Positions 5,668 through 11,517 of a DNA stretch of 11,572 bases are shown one piece after another. Within the stretch, counting starts at the first letter, position 1. Every line of letters begins with the position of its first letter. Origin of the DNA: XYD1-FULL-44-32 sp964433715 (GTDB taxonomy: Bacteria; Patescibacteriota; Minisyncoccia; Phycocordibacterales; XYD1-FULL-46-19); assembly GCA_964433715.1 (NCBI GenBank), contig CAYSSL010000018.1, forward strand, positions 1 to 11,572, written 5' to 3'. Both the position numbers and the translations under genes were made by a program. The notes beneath the pieces are model-generated. The model saw only the letters and a list, made by a program, of their open reading frames with translations, was not told the DNA's origin and did no database searches.

Positions 5668-6276
5668 ATGCATACTTTACCCACTTTGCCTTATAGCTAT
5701 GAAGCCCTTGAGCCCTATATTGATACTGAGACAATGCGTCTCCACCACACTAAGCATCACCAAACTTATATAGATAAGCTAAATGCGGGATTGGAAAAAT
5801 TTACTGATTGGTCCAACCAAGATGTAGAAGAATTATTAATCAATTTTAATTCTTTACCAGAGGAAATAAAAACAGTCGTGCGTAACCACGGTGGTGGTCA
5901 CGCTAACCATAGTTTGTTTTGGCAGATCTTGCGTCCCGCTCAGGTAGACAATCAGCCGGAAGGAGTTTTAAAGGAGGCGATCGATAATACGTTTAGTAAT
6001 TTTTCAGAGTTTAAAGCTAAATTTACCGCAGCGGCCACTGGTCAGTTTGGTTCTGGTTGGGCTTGGTTGGTAAAGACTAAAGATGGAAATTTAGAAATCA
6101 TTAGTCGACCTAATCAAGATTCACCCCTCTTAGAAGGCCTCAGCCCAATTTTGGGTTTGGATGTTTGGGAACATGCTTATTATTTAAAATATCAAAATCG
6201 GCGAGCAGAATATATTGATAATTTTTTTCTACTTATCAATTGGGCTGAGGCCGAAAGTAGGTATCTAAAGGCTTAA
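5668..6276 (+). CDS. sodA: Superoxide dismutase, Mn type by sequence
   Basis: It converts superoxide into oxygen and hydrogen peroxide. The 202 residues show the complete Fe/Mn family fold: N-terminal helical hairpin with His26 and the gateway Tyr34 in HHTKHHQTY, His81 in GGHANHSLFW, and the C-terminal ligands Asp165 and His169 in LGLDVWEHAYYLKYQNRR. All four metal ligands are present. Gly77 and the Gln of NQDSPL (residue 150) are the pair typical of manganese enzymes as I know the family, but metal use cannot be proved from sequence. There is no signal peptide, so it is cytoplasmic. It stands between a cysteine desulfurase and protein quality control genes, suggesting an oxidative stress role in a cell that otherwise encodes little metabolism. 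Confidence 0.96.
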   Translation: MHTLPTLPYSYEALEPYIDTETMRLHHTKHHQTYIDKLNAGLEKFTDWSNQDVEELLINFNSLPEEIKTVVRNHGGGHANHSLFWQILRPAQVDNQPEGVLKEAIDNTFSNFSEFKAKFTAAATGQFGSGWAWLVKTKDGNLEIISRPNQDSPLLEGLSPILGLDVWEHAYYLKYQNRRAEYIDNFFLLINWAEAESRYLKA

Positions 6277-6285
6277 AATCGTCGG

Positions 6286-6314
6286 TTGTCATTTGGGGTT
6301 TTTCCGCGTACAAT
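6286..6314 (+). promoter_or_regulatory. Promoter placing the transcript start on the ATG at 6321
   Basis: -35 TTGTCA (6286-6291), a 17-bp spacer and -10 TACAAT (6309-6314). The ATG at 6321 is 7 nt beyond the -10 box, so the mRNA is probably leaderless. This also rules out the alternative TTG at 6315 as start. Confidence 0.7.
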
Positions 6315-6320
6315 TTGGGT

Positions 6321-7136
6321 ATGGATATAGAAGAACTCAATAAAAGTCAGATAATTTTACTTACTTTGCTTGTAAGTTTTATTACCTCTATTGCGACTGG
6401 TATTGTGACGGTCACCCTAATGGACCAAGCGCCAGAAGGGGTTAGCCGTACTATTACTCACGTTGTGGAAAGGACGGTAAATTCTGTGGCACCTGGTCAA
6501 ACTCAGGTGGCAACAGTGGTCAAAGAAGTTCCGGTGATAATAACCGAGGAAGAGTTGGTGGTCTCAGCTATTAATATAGCTTCACCGGCAGTGGGTACGC
6601 TTAGTATAGTACCCAACAGTCGAAGTAACTCTTCGGTACAGGAAATAGGCAGTGCGTTTTTAGTGAGATCGGATGGTTTATTTGTTACTAGTGGCGACTT
6701 GGTGGAGAAAGGTAAAGATTACTTGGTTGTTTTAGAAAACGGTTTTAAATACCCCGTTACGGTTGTACTTGAGAGCGAAGGGGGAGAAGTGGCTGTGTTA
6801 AAAATCAATCAAACCGAGGTGGAAACGAGTGCTTTGGGGGCCCTTACCAATATCAAACCGGCAACGATTGGGACCGCTAGTATTTCTGTCGGGCAGACTG
6901 TTATTGGGATTGGGGCAAAAACTGGCAACAATCATTCGGTGGCAATGGGTATTGTTTCCAATCTATCCAATGCTTCGTCTACAGTAGCAACAACAATTTC
7001 CACCAACGCTGCCTCCTCCGACAATATTGGCGGTCCGATTGTGGATATTAAGGGGCGAGTGGTGGGTGTAAGTCGGGTTGCTGGGGCCGCCGTGGCCAAA
7101 CGTTTGATTCAATCTACTATTGACGCAGTAAAGTAA
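6321..7136 (+). CDS. Membrane-anchored HtrA-like pseudoprotease
   Basis: The protein of 271 residues has a membrane segment at 11-33, a linker rich in Val, Thr and Glu, and then a trypsin-like domain of the HtrA/DegP kind, without a PDZ domain. The landmarks are IGSAFLVRSDGLFVTSGDLV, GEVAVLKI, a glycine-rich strand VGQTVIGIGAK and DNIGGPIVDIKGRVVGV. All three catalytic positions look changed: Asp126 where TNAHVV has His, Glu156 where DLAVLKI has Asp, and Ile236 where GNSGGP has Ser. The fold is kept but proteolysis is not expected; it may bind peptides or act as a scaffold outside the membrane. The start is set by the promoter. The clpB promoter overlaps its last codons. Confidence 0.85.
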   Translation: MDIEELNKSQIILLTLLVSFITSIATGIVTVTLMDQAPEGVSRTITHVVERTVNSVAPGQTQVATVVKEVPVIITEEELVVSAINIASPAVGTLSIVPNSRSNSSVQEIGSAFLVRSDGLFVTSGDLVEKGKDYLVVLENGFKYPVTVVLESEGGEVAVLKINQTEVETSALGALTNIKPATIGTASISVGQTVIGIGAKTGNNHSVAMGIVSNLSNASSTVATTISTNAASSDNIGGPIVDIKGRVVGVSRVAGAAVAKRLIQSTIDAVK

Positions 7137-7148
7137 TAATTGTAGAAT
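7120..7148 (+). promoter_or_regulatory. Promoter of clpB inside the end of the upstream gene
   Basis: -35 TTGACG (7120-7125), a 17-bp spacer and -10 TAGAAT (7143-7148). The -35 box lies in coding sequence of the pseudoprotease. The transcript would begin near 7155, giving a leader of about 60 nt. No CIRCE heat-shock operator is visible. Confidence 0.65.
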
Positions 7149-7163
7149 ACTGATACGATTGAT

Positions 7164-7202
7164 ATGACCGACCAATTCTGGGTCAATTTCTTTATCTACT
7201 AA
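7164..7202 (+). CDS. Possible 12-codon leader ORF before clpB
   Basis: The clpB leader contains ATG at 7164 and reads MTDQFWVNFFIY, then TAA, 12 nt before the clpB start. Five of twelve residues are aromatic. No Shine-Dalgarno site precedes it, and an ORF of this length can occur by chance. If real, it could couple clpB translation to ribosome behaviour on the leader. Confidence 0.2.
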   Translation: MTDQFWVNFFIY

Positions 7203-7214
7203 TTTCTATTATTT

Positions 7215-9896
7215 ATGCCTCCATTTCAAAAATTTACATCCAAGGCACGAGAAGTGATTCGCAAGGCACATGAGCTAGCTATTGAGCGTGGCCAAAATCA
7301 TGTTAACCCTACGCATCTTTTAGCATCTTTGCTTTTACAAGAAGAGAGCACAACCGTGTCTGTCATCGACAAGCTAGAGGTAGACAGTATTATGTTGACT
7401 GACTATCTTTTGGATTTAATGGAAACTCCAGAAGGTGCGACTGTAGCCTCACCTTCTTACCAAATATATCTTACCCCTGAATTGGTTCGGATATTTGATT
7501 CGGCTTCAAAAGTAGCCGCCACTTTTAATGATGAGTTTGTTTCTACTGAACATCTATTGTTGTCACTTTTAGATGTTGCCTCTGATGCTCGTGATATTTT
7601 AAACCGTTTTCGTGTTACTAAAGAAGGGGTGATGAAAATTATTGAAGAGCTAAGAGCGGGCAATGTTAAAGACCTAGATCAACCTAAGAAAAATAAGGCA
7701 ATAGAAAAATATACTCGCAATTTGACCGACCTAGCTCGGGCCGACAAACTTGATCCAGTTATTGGTCGCGATGAAGAAATTCGTCGCATTATGGAAATAC
7801 TTTCTCGTCGTACCAAAAATAATCCTATTTTAATTGGTGAAGCGGGTACTGGTAAAACGGCGATTGCGGAAGGTTTGGCCGTGCGCATTTCTAAGGGGGA
7901 CGTACCGGAATCTTTAAAAGACAAAGAAATTGTTTCGCTTGATTTGGGTCTGTTGATTGCTGGTACCAAATATCGGGGTGAATTTGAAGAACGTCTGAAA
8001 AATTTGATTAAAGAAATAGAAAGGGCTAATGGCCGTATTATTCTTTTCATTGATGAAATGCATACTTTGGTTGGGGCTGGTTCGGCTGAAGGGGCGATAG
8101 ACGCTTCTAATATGCTAAAACCAGCATTGGCCCGAGGAGAATTGAGGGTGATCGGAGCGACCACTTTAAAGGAGTATCAAAAACATATTGAAAAAGATCA
8201 GGCTTTGACTAGGCGGTTTCAACCGATTCATGTGGAAGAACCGGGAGTGGAAGATGCTACGGCCATTTTGCGGGGTCTGAAGGATCGTTACGAATTGCAT
8301 CACGGAGTACACATAACCGATGATGCAATTATTGCGGCGGTCAATTTGTCTTCTCGTTATATTACTGATCGTTTTTTGCCAGACAAGGCAATAGACCTTA
8401 TTGATGAAGCGGCTTCGGCTTTGCGCCTCCAGTTGGAAAACAAACCAGCAGATTTGGAAGATGCGGAGCGTAAAATAATGCGCTTGGAGGTAGAGAAAGA
8501 AGCAATGAAAAAAGAAGTAGAGATAAATGATAATCAAAACGCTAAAAATCGTATTAAGGATATTGAAAAAGAAATTGGTGATCTAAAAGAGAAAACGGGC
8601 GAACTAGAGCTAAGGTGGAAAAATGAAAAAGAAGTTATTAGTGAAGTGCGGGCAGACAAGGAAAGGTTGGAAACTCTTCGTCTTGAAGCTCAACAGGCAG
8701 AAATGCGATCGGACCTTACTAAAGCGGCTGAAATACGCTATGGCGAAATCCCCGGTATAGAGAAGGGGATTAAGGTTAAAGAAGCTAAATTGAAGCGTCT
8801 GCAAAGTGCTCGACGCATTTTAAAAGAAGAAGTAACCGAAGAGGAGGTGGCTAGGGTGGTGGCTCGTTGGACTGGTATACCAGTGGTGCGGATGCTTGAA
8901 GAAGAGGCCGACAAACTGGCACGAATGGAAGATGGACTAAAAGAAAAGGTTCGTGGTCAGGATGAGGCAATTACCAAGATTTCCGAAGCGGTTCGTCGCA
9001 GTCGGGCTGGTATCTCCGATCCTGACCGCCCGATCGGCTCTTTTATCTTTCTTGGTCCTACTGGAGTGGGTAAAACCGAACTAGCTAAGAAGCTGGCCGA
9101 GTTTATGTTTAACGATGATAAAGCACTCATTCGGGTGGATATGTCCGAGTATATGGAAAAGTACTCGGTCTCTAAGATGATTGGCGCGGCCCCTGGCTAT
9201 GTTGGCTATGACGAAGGTGGGGCTCTCACTGAGATGGTCCGTCATCGCCCTTACTCGGTTATTTTGTTTGATGAAATTGAGAAGGCTCACCCTGAAGTCT
9301 TCAATATTCTGCTACAAGTCTTAGACAATGGTCGTCTAACAGATTCTAAAGGTAGAGTGGTGAATTTTAAGAACACTGTCATTATTTTGACTTCTAATAT
9401 TGGTAGTCAATTTATGAACAAATTCCAGAAAATGGGCTTTGGTTCAGGTGGAGAAGAAGGACGCCTTGATGATGTAAAAGATAAAATAATGGAAACATTG
9501 AAGGATCACTTTAAGCCAGAGTTTTTAAATCGTCTTGATGATATTGTTATATTTAACCCACTATCAGCAGAAGTTGTACGGGATATTGTTTCTATTCAGC
9601 TAGATATTGTACGTAAAAGATTGTTGCTTAAGGGTATTAAACTAGAGATTGGTGAAGAAGTTCCGGTTTATCTAGCTCAAGAGGGATTTAATCCTGAATA
9701 TGGTGCTCGACCTCTTAAGCGTTTAATTCAAAACAGAATTCTTAATCGGGTAGCAGAATTTATCATTTCTCGTCGAGTAGAAAACGGTGGGATTGTTAAG
9801 GTGTCAATGAAAGATGGTGAGCCGGCTATTGAACTTAAAAAAAGTTATAGTATTAGAGGTGGGAAGAAAACAAATGAGTATTCGTCGATGGGGTAA
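7215..9896 (+). CDS. clpB: ClpB-type AAA+ disaggregase with a ClpC-like loop
   Basis: This Hsp100 chaperone threads aggregated proteins through a hexameric pore using ATP. Domains in order are: Clp N domain (about 1-150), first AAA+ module with Walker A GEAGTGKT at 208-215 (Lys214) and Walker B with Asp280-Glu281, a long coiled-coil middle domain at about 405-537 as in true ClpB, second AAA+ module with Walker A GPTGVGKT at 614-621 (Lys620) and Walker B Asp686-Glu687, then the C-terminal small domain with GFNPEYGARPLKR. At 893 residues it is slightly longer than E. coli ClpB. The odd feature is a longer loop after TSNIGS containing Met740-Gly741-Phe742, where ClpA, ClpC and ClpX carry their ClpP-docking tripeptide. 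Partners such as DnaK or ClpP are not in the window. A terminator follows. Confidence 0.96.
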   Translation: MPPFQKFTSKAREVIRKAHELAIERGQNHVNPTHLLASLLLQEESTTVSVIDKLEVDSIMLTDYLLDLMETPEGATVASPSYQIYLTPELVRIFDSASKVAATFNDEFVSTEHLLLSLLDVASDARDILNRFRVTKEGVMKIIEELRAGNVKDLDQPKKNKAIEKYTRNLTDLARADKLDPVIGRDEEIRRIMEILSRRTKNNPILIGEAGTGKTAIAEGLAVRISKGDVPESLKDKEIVSLDLGLLIAGTKYRGEFEERLKNLIKEIERANGRIILFIDEMHTLVGAGSAEGAIDASNMLKPALARGELRVIGATTLKEYQKHIEKDQALTRRFQPIHVEEPGVEDATAILRGLKDRYELHHGVHITDDAIIAAVNLSSRYITDRFLPDKAIDLIDEAASALRLQLENKPADLEDAERKIMRLEVEKEAMKKEVEINDNQNAKNRIKDIEKEIGDLKEKTGELELRWKNEKEVISEVRADKERLETLRLEAQQAEMRSDLTKAAEIRYGEIPGIEKGIKVKEAKLKRLQSARRILKEEVTEEEVARVVARWTGIPVVRMLEEEADKLARMEDGLKEKVRGQDEAITKISEAVRRSRAGISDPDRPIGSFIFLGPTGVGKTELAKKLAEFMFNDDKALIRVDMSEYMEKYSVSKMIGAAPGYVGYDEGGALTEMVRHRPYSVILFDEIEKAHPEVFNILLQVLDNGRLTDSKGRVVNFKNTVIILTSNIGSQFMNKFQKMGFGSGGEEGRLDDVKDKIMETLKDHFKPEFLNRLDDIVIFNPLSAEVVRDIVSIQLDIVRKRLLLKGIKLEIGEEVPVYLAQEGFNPEYGARPLKRLIQNRILNRVAEFIISRRVENGGIVKVSMKDGEPAIELKKSYSIRGGKKTNEYSSMG

Positions 9897-9919
9897 AAAC
9901 CACTGGTAATTATTTAGTA

Positions 9920-9956
9920 AAAGAACCCCCGCCAACAAAGTTGGCGGGGGTTCTTT
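9920..9956. terminator. Strong terminator after clpB
   Basis: A perfect 17-bp stem runs from 9920-9936 to 9940-9956 with loop AAA, containing CCCCCGCC/GGCGGGGG and ending in a T-rich tract. It has A and T runs on both sides and can act in both directions, but only clpB reads into it. Confidence 0.93.
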
Positions 9957-9972
9957 TTATATTAATTGCTGA

Positions 9973-10001
9973 TTGATGTTGTCACTATACTCTGCTAGAA
10001 T
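9973..10001 (+). promoter_or_regulatory. Promoter placing the transcript start on the GTG at 10008
   Basis: -35 TTGATG (9973-9978), a 17-bp spacer and -10 TAGAAT (9996-10001) with an extended TGC before it. The GTG at 10008 begins 7 nt after the -10 box, so the mRNA is probably leaderless. Confidence 0.7.
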
Positions 10002-10007
10002 GTAATA

Positions 10008-10379
10008 GTGAACACAAAACAAAAAGGAGATATTGCAATAGGTAATGCCATTCGGTATTATCTAGGAGCTGGGTTTGAAGTTTGCTTACCCATCGGAGAC
10101 AAACGACATTACGACTTAATAATTGAAAAAGATCGAGTATTAAGGCGTGTCCAAGTAAAATATGCTGGGTTGTATGGGAATGGGCATTGTATTGCGAGCT
10201 TGCGGATAACCGGGGGCAATCAATCCTATAACTATGCGAAAAAATATGAGGATAATGATTTTGATGAACTTTTTGTCTATAGTGCGAAACAAGAATGTTA
10301 TGTAATTCCTTGGGATAAAGTTGTCTGTCGCAACGCAATTACTGTAGATGATAAAAAGTACGCATCGTATAAGTGTTAA
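10008..10379 (+). CDS. PD-(D/E)XK endonuclease of the group I intron-homing type
   Basis: The 123-residue protein resembles the small PD-(D/E)XK nucleases known from group I introns, such as I-Ssp6803I, which cut DNA to spread their intron. Visible motifs are KGDIA at 6-10, a helix, GFEVCLPIGD at 22-31, the metal-binding Asp36 in HYDLII, and Gln49-Val50-Lys51 in RRVQVKYA, the (E/Q)xK motif. As I recall the family, a Glu is expected at position 11; here it is Ile, so activity is uncertain. The GTG start is supported by the promoter position and by the alignment of these residue numbers with the family. There is no intron around it; it lies 18 bp upstream of an uninterrupted tRNA-Tyr. It could be a free-standing homing or repair/restriction nuclease. 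Confidence 0.8.
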   Translation: MNTKQKGDIAIGNAIRYYLGAGFEVCLPIGDKRHYDLIIEKDRVLRRVQVKYAGLYGNGHCIASLRITGGNQSYNYAKKYEDNDFDELFVYSAKQECYVIPWDKVVCRNAITVDDKKYASYKC

Positions 10380-10382
10380 AAT
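10374..10382 (+). promoter_or_regulatory. Extended -10 promoter of tRNA-Tyr
   Basis: TGTTAAAAT is an extended -10 box that overlaps the TAA stop of the endonuclease gene. The transcript would begin about 9 nt before the tRNA. No clear -35 box is seen. Confidence 0.45.
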
Positions 10383-10397
10383 GTAGTGAATTAAAAT

Positions 10398-10480
10398 GCG
10401 TCGGTGACGGAGTGGTCAATCGTACCTGACTGTAAATCAGGCGCCTTACGGCTACGCAGGTTCGAATCCTGCCCGGCGCA
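10398..10480 (+). tRNA. tRNA-Tyr(GUA)
   Basis: An 83-nt class II tRNA with acceptor GCGTCGG/CCGGCGC (one G-U pair), anticodon arm CCTGA-CTGTAAA-TCAGG with anticodon GTA, a long variable arm with CGCC...GGC, T arm GCAGG-TTCGAAT-CCTGC and discriminator A73. CCA is not encoded; CCC follows. The gene is not interrupted by an intron. Confidence 0.95.
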
Positions 10481-10549
10481 CCCGCAGCCCCCCCTTTCCA
10501 TTTTGAGAGTAATATGTTAGATTGTCTCGGTAAGATAAAATGTATAATC

Positions 10550-10705
10550 ATGTCACAGGATAACCTAATAAAATTAACCAACAAGGAAACAGGGGAGACT
10601 TATTGGACTCGCAAAAATCGTCGCAAGGTGGAGCGTAAAATTGAGCTCAAAAAGTTCAGCAAAAAGCTTCGCAAACACGTCAAATTTACTGAGGCGAAGA
10701 AATAA
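10550..10705 (+). CDS. rpmG: Ribosomal protein bL33, cysteine-free form
   Basis: The 51-residue basic protein begins MSQDNLIKL and continues with GETYWTRKNRRKVERKI and ELKKFSKKLRKHVKFTEAKK, the bL33 pattern of the large ribosomal subunit near the E site. The zinc-binding CxxC pairs of the C+ form are missing: the first pair is replaced by a stretch with no Cys and FCxxCRKH is FSKKLRKH. It therefore does not need zinc. I chose the ATG at 10550; an ATG at 10514 would add 12 residues that do not look like bL33. A TATAAT at 10543-10548 is only one base before the ATG, too close for its own transcript start, so transcription may come from the tRNA-Tyr promoter. A palindromic terminator overlaps the stop codon. 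Confidence 0.9.
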   Translation: MSQDNLIKLTNKETGETYWTRKNRRKVERKIELKKFSKKLRKHVKFTEAKK

Positions 10706-10739
10706 AAAAGAACCCCCAATTGGGGGTTCTTTTTTATTT
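10700..10739. terminator. Two-way terminator after rpmG
   Basis: A perfect 40-bp palindrome centred at 10719/10720, with AAGAACCCCC and GGGGGTTCTT flanked by A and T runs, overlaps the rpmG stop codon (10703-10705). The core resembles the terminator after clpB (AAGAACCCCC / GGGGGTTCTT), suggesting a shared terminator style in this genome. Confidence 0.92.
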
Positions 10740-10869
10740 CGGCGGAGGTTCTAAGCTAAGTATTCCCGAGCCAAGGCGTAATAAGGGTATTCTAGCATTG
10801 GTTGTTTTTCCTTTTCGAGGCCTCTGGGTCGTGGTCTAAATATTATGAATCCGACAAATCCGACACTAT

Positions 10870-10908
10870 AAAAAAGACCGGTCAAACCACAGGTTGGTTT
10901 GACCGGTT
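10870..10908 (-). terminator. Terminator of the 87-residue gene
   Basis: On the minus strand a perfect 13-bp stem (10907-10895 with 10889-10877, core ACCGGTCAAACCA) is followed by six T residues (10875-10870). It lies 23 bp beyond the stop codon of the minus-strand gene. Positions 10740-10869 hold nothing else that I can support. Confidence 0.88.
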
Positions 10909-10930
10909 GCTGACGAAAAAATCCTGAGGG

Positions 10931-11194
10931 TTATTCGGACGTTTCCGCCAGTTCGCTCTCGGTTATGGGTTTGCCGTATTCTGGCGGTTGCCAGTCTGGA
11001 CTGCATCCAGGACAGTGGAGATGGCCGACTGGAATAACCCTTCCATCGCCAGCCATTTGACGTGGAAATTGATGGATTGAACGGCCGATCACACTGACCA
11101 TGATAGCTCGTCCGGTCCTCTTGCAGTACCAGCCATCATCGCGAAGGTCAGCATGGCGTTCAACCCATCCGTGATCCGCAGCCACGATTAACAT
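10931..11194 (-). CDS. Small GC-rich Cys/His protein, 87 residues, unrecognised
   Basis: I do not recognise the family. The protein begins MLIVAADHGWVERHADLRDD, has GWYCKRTGRAIMVSV, RSIHQFPRQMAGDGRVIPV and HLHCPGCSPDW, and ends in an acidic tail. Cys24, His58, His60, Cys61 and Cys64 could bind a metal ion, with CPGC as one half of a zinc site; this is inference. There is no membrane segment. It is very likely real: AGGAG lies 6 nt before the ATG, a strong terminator follows the stop, and the composition is protein-like. Its G+C (a little over half by eye) and its codon use (mostly ATC for Ile, many GGC, CGC and GTC) differ from the neighbouring genes, which hints at transfer or at a highly expressed gene. 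Confidence 0.75.
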   Translation of the reverse strand: MLIVAADHGWVERHADLRDDGWYCKRTGRAIMVSVIGRSIHQFPRQMAGDGRVIPVGHLHCPGCSPDWQPPEYGKPITESELAETSE

Positions 11195-11200
11195 CGTATT

Positions 11201-11205
11201 CTCCT
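11201..11205 (-). promoter_or_regulatory. Strong Shine-Dalgarno site of the 87-residue gene
   Basis: AGGAG (within GAGAGGAG) lies 6 nt upstream of the ATG at 11194. It is one of only two good ribosome binding sites seen in the window and fixes the start. A possible promoter (TTTACA, 17 bp, TAGTAA) lies further upstream but is weak. Confidence 0.8.
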
Positions 11206-11447
11206 CTCGTAATGACGGGTTAAGCTAGTGACTCTATCTTTCTAATATAATTACTACAACATTTATTAGTTTATGTAAATGACGGAGCAACTACTATTTG
11301 CTAGCCCTAAATTGGGCTATCTTGGTCCTCCTTGTTCGGTCAATCCTAAACCTTCGAGTCGGTGATGTTAAATTTTAATTTTAAGAATTTTATCTTGAAC
11401 CCGCTCTGCTCGAATATTGGGTAAGTTCTCTGGAAAGTTCCTAAAAT
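11206..11447. other. Gene-free stretch, function unknown
   Basis: No ORF or known RNA is recognised here. It holds a short hairpin TAGCCC-TAAATT-GGGCTA (11302-11319), an AT-rich block around 11360-11392, and a possible bulged hairpin from GAACCC (11397) to GGGTAAGTTC. The left part is the likely 5' region of the minus-strand 87-residue gene. A small RNA is possible but unsupported. Confidence 0.5.
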
Positions 11448-11483
11448 AAACAAAAAGAACGACATTGATCGCTCTTTTTGTTT
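11448..11483 (-). terminator. Terminator of tRNA-Trp
   Basis: Stem AAACAAAAAGAACGA (11448-11462) and TCGCTCTTTTTGTTT (11469-11483) has 14 of 15 pairs with a 6-nt loop, and T-rich sequence follows on either strand. It lies 34 bp past the 3' end of the tRNA-Trp gene in its direction of transcription. Confidence 0.8.
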
Positions 11484-11517
11484 TCTATTTCAGATAGCCT
11501 GTCGTGATATCTTCTAA

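Noticed and set aside
7149..7214. CIRCE or other heat-shock operator before clpB
   Set aside because: No TTAGCACTC-N9-GAGTGCTAA motif is present; only a weak GACC/GGTC dyad is seen.
7679..8164. Minus-strand ORF of 161 codons
   Set aside because: It is the antisense of the first AAA+ module of clpB.
9985..10338. Minus-strand ORF of 117 codons
   Set aside because: It is antisense to the PD-(D/E)XK endonuclease gene, which has clear family motifs and a promoter.
10543..10548. TATAAT one base before the rpmG ATG as a promoter for rpmG
   Set aside because: The transcript would begin inside the gene after the ATG, and the possible -35 box TTGTCT is only 15 bp away.
10754..10930. Frame staying open for 59 codons after the stop of the 87-residue gene, with a hydrophobic part and a C-terminus ending YYALAREYLA
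   Set aside because: It has no ATG except one giving 15 residues, no ribosome binding site, and passes through a clear terminator hairpin. A TTG start giving 43 residues is possible but unsupported. I also considered a tmRNA tag because of YALA, but no tRNA-like ends were found.
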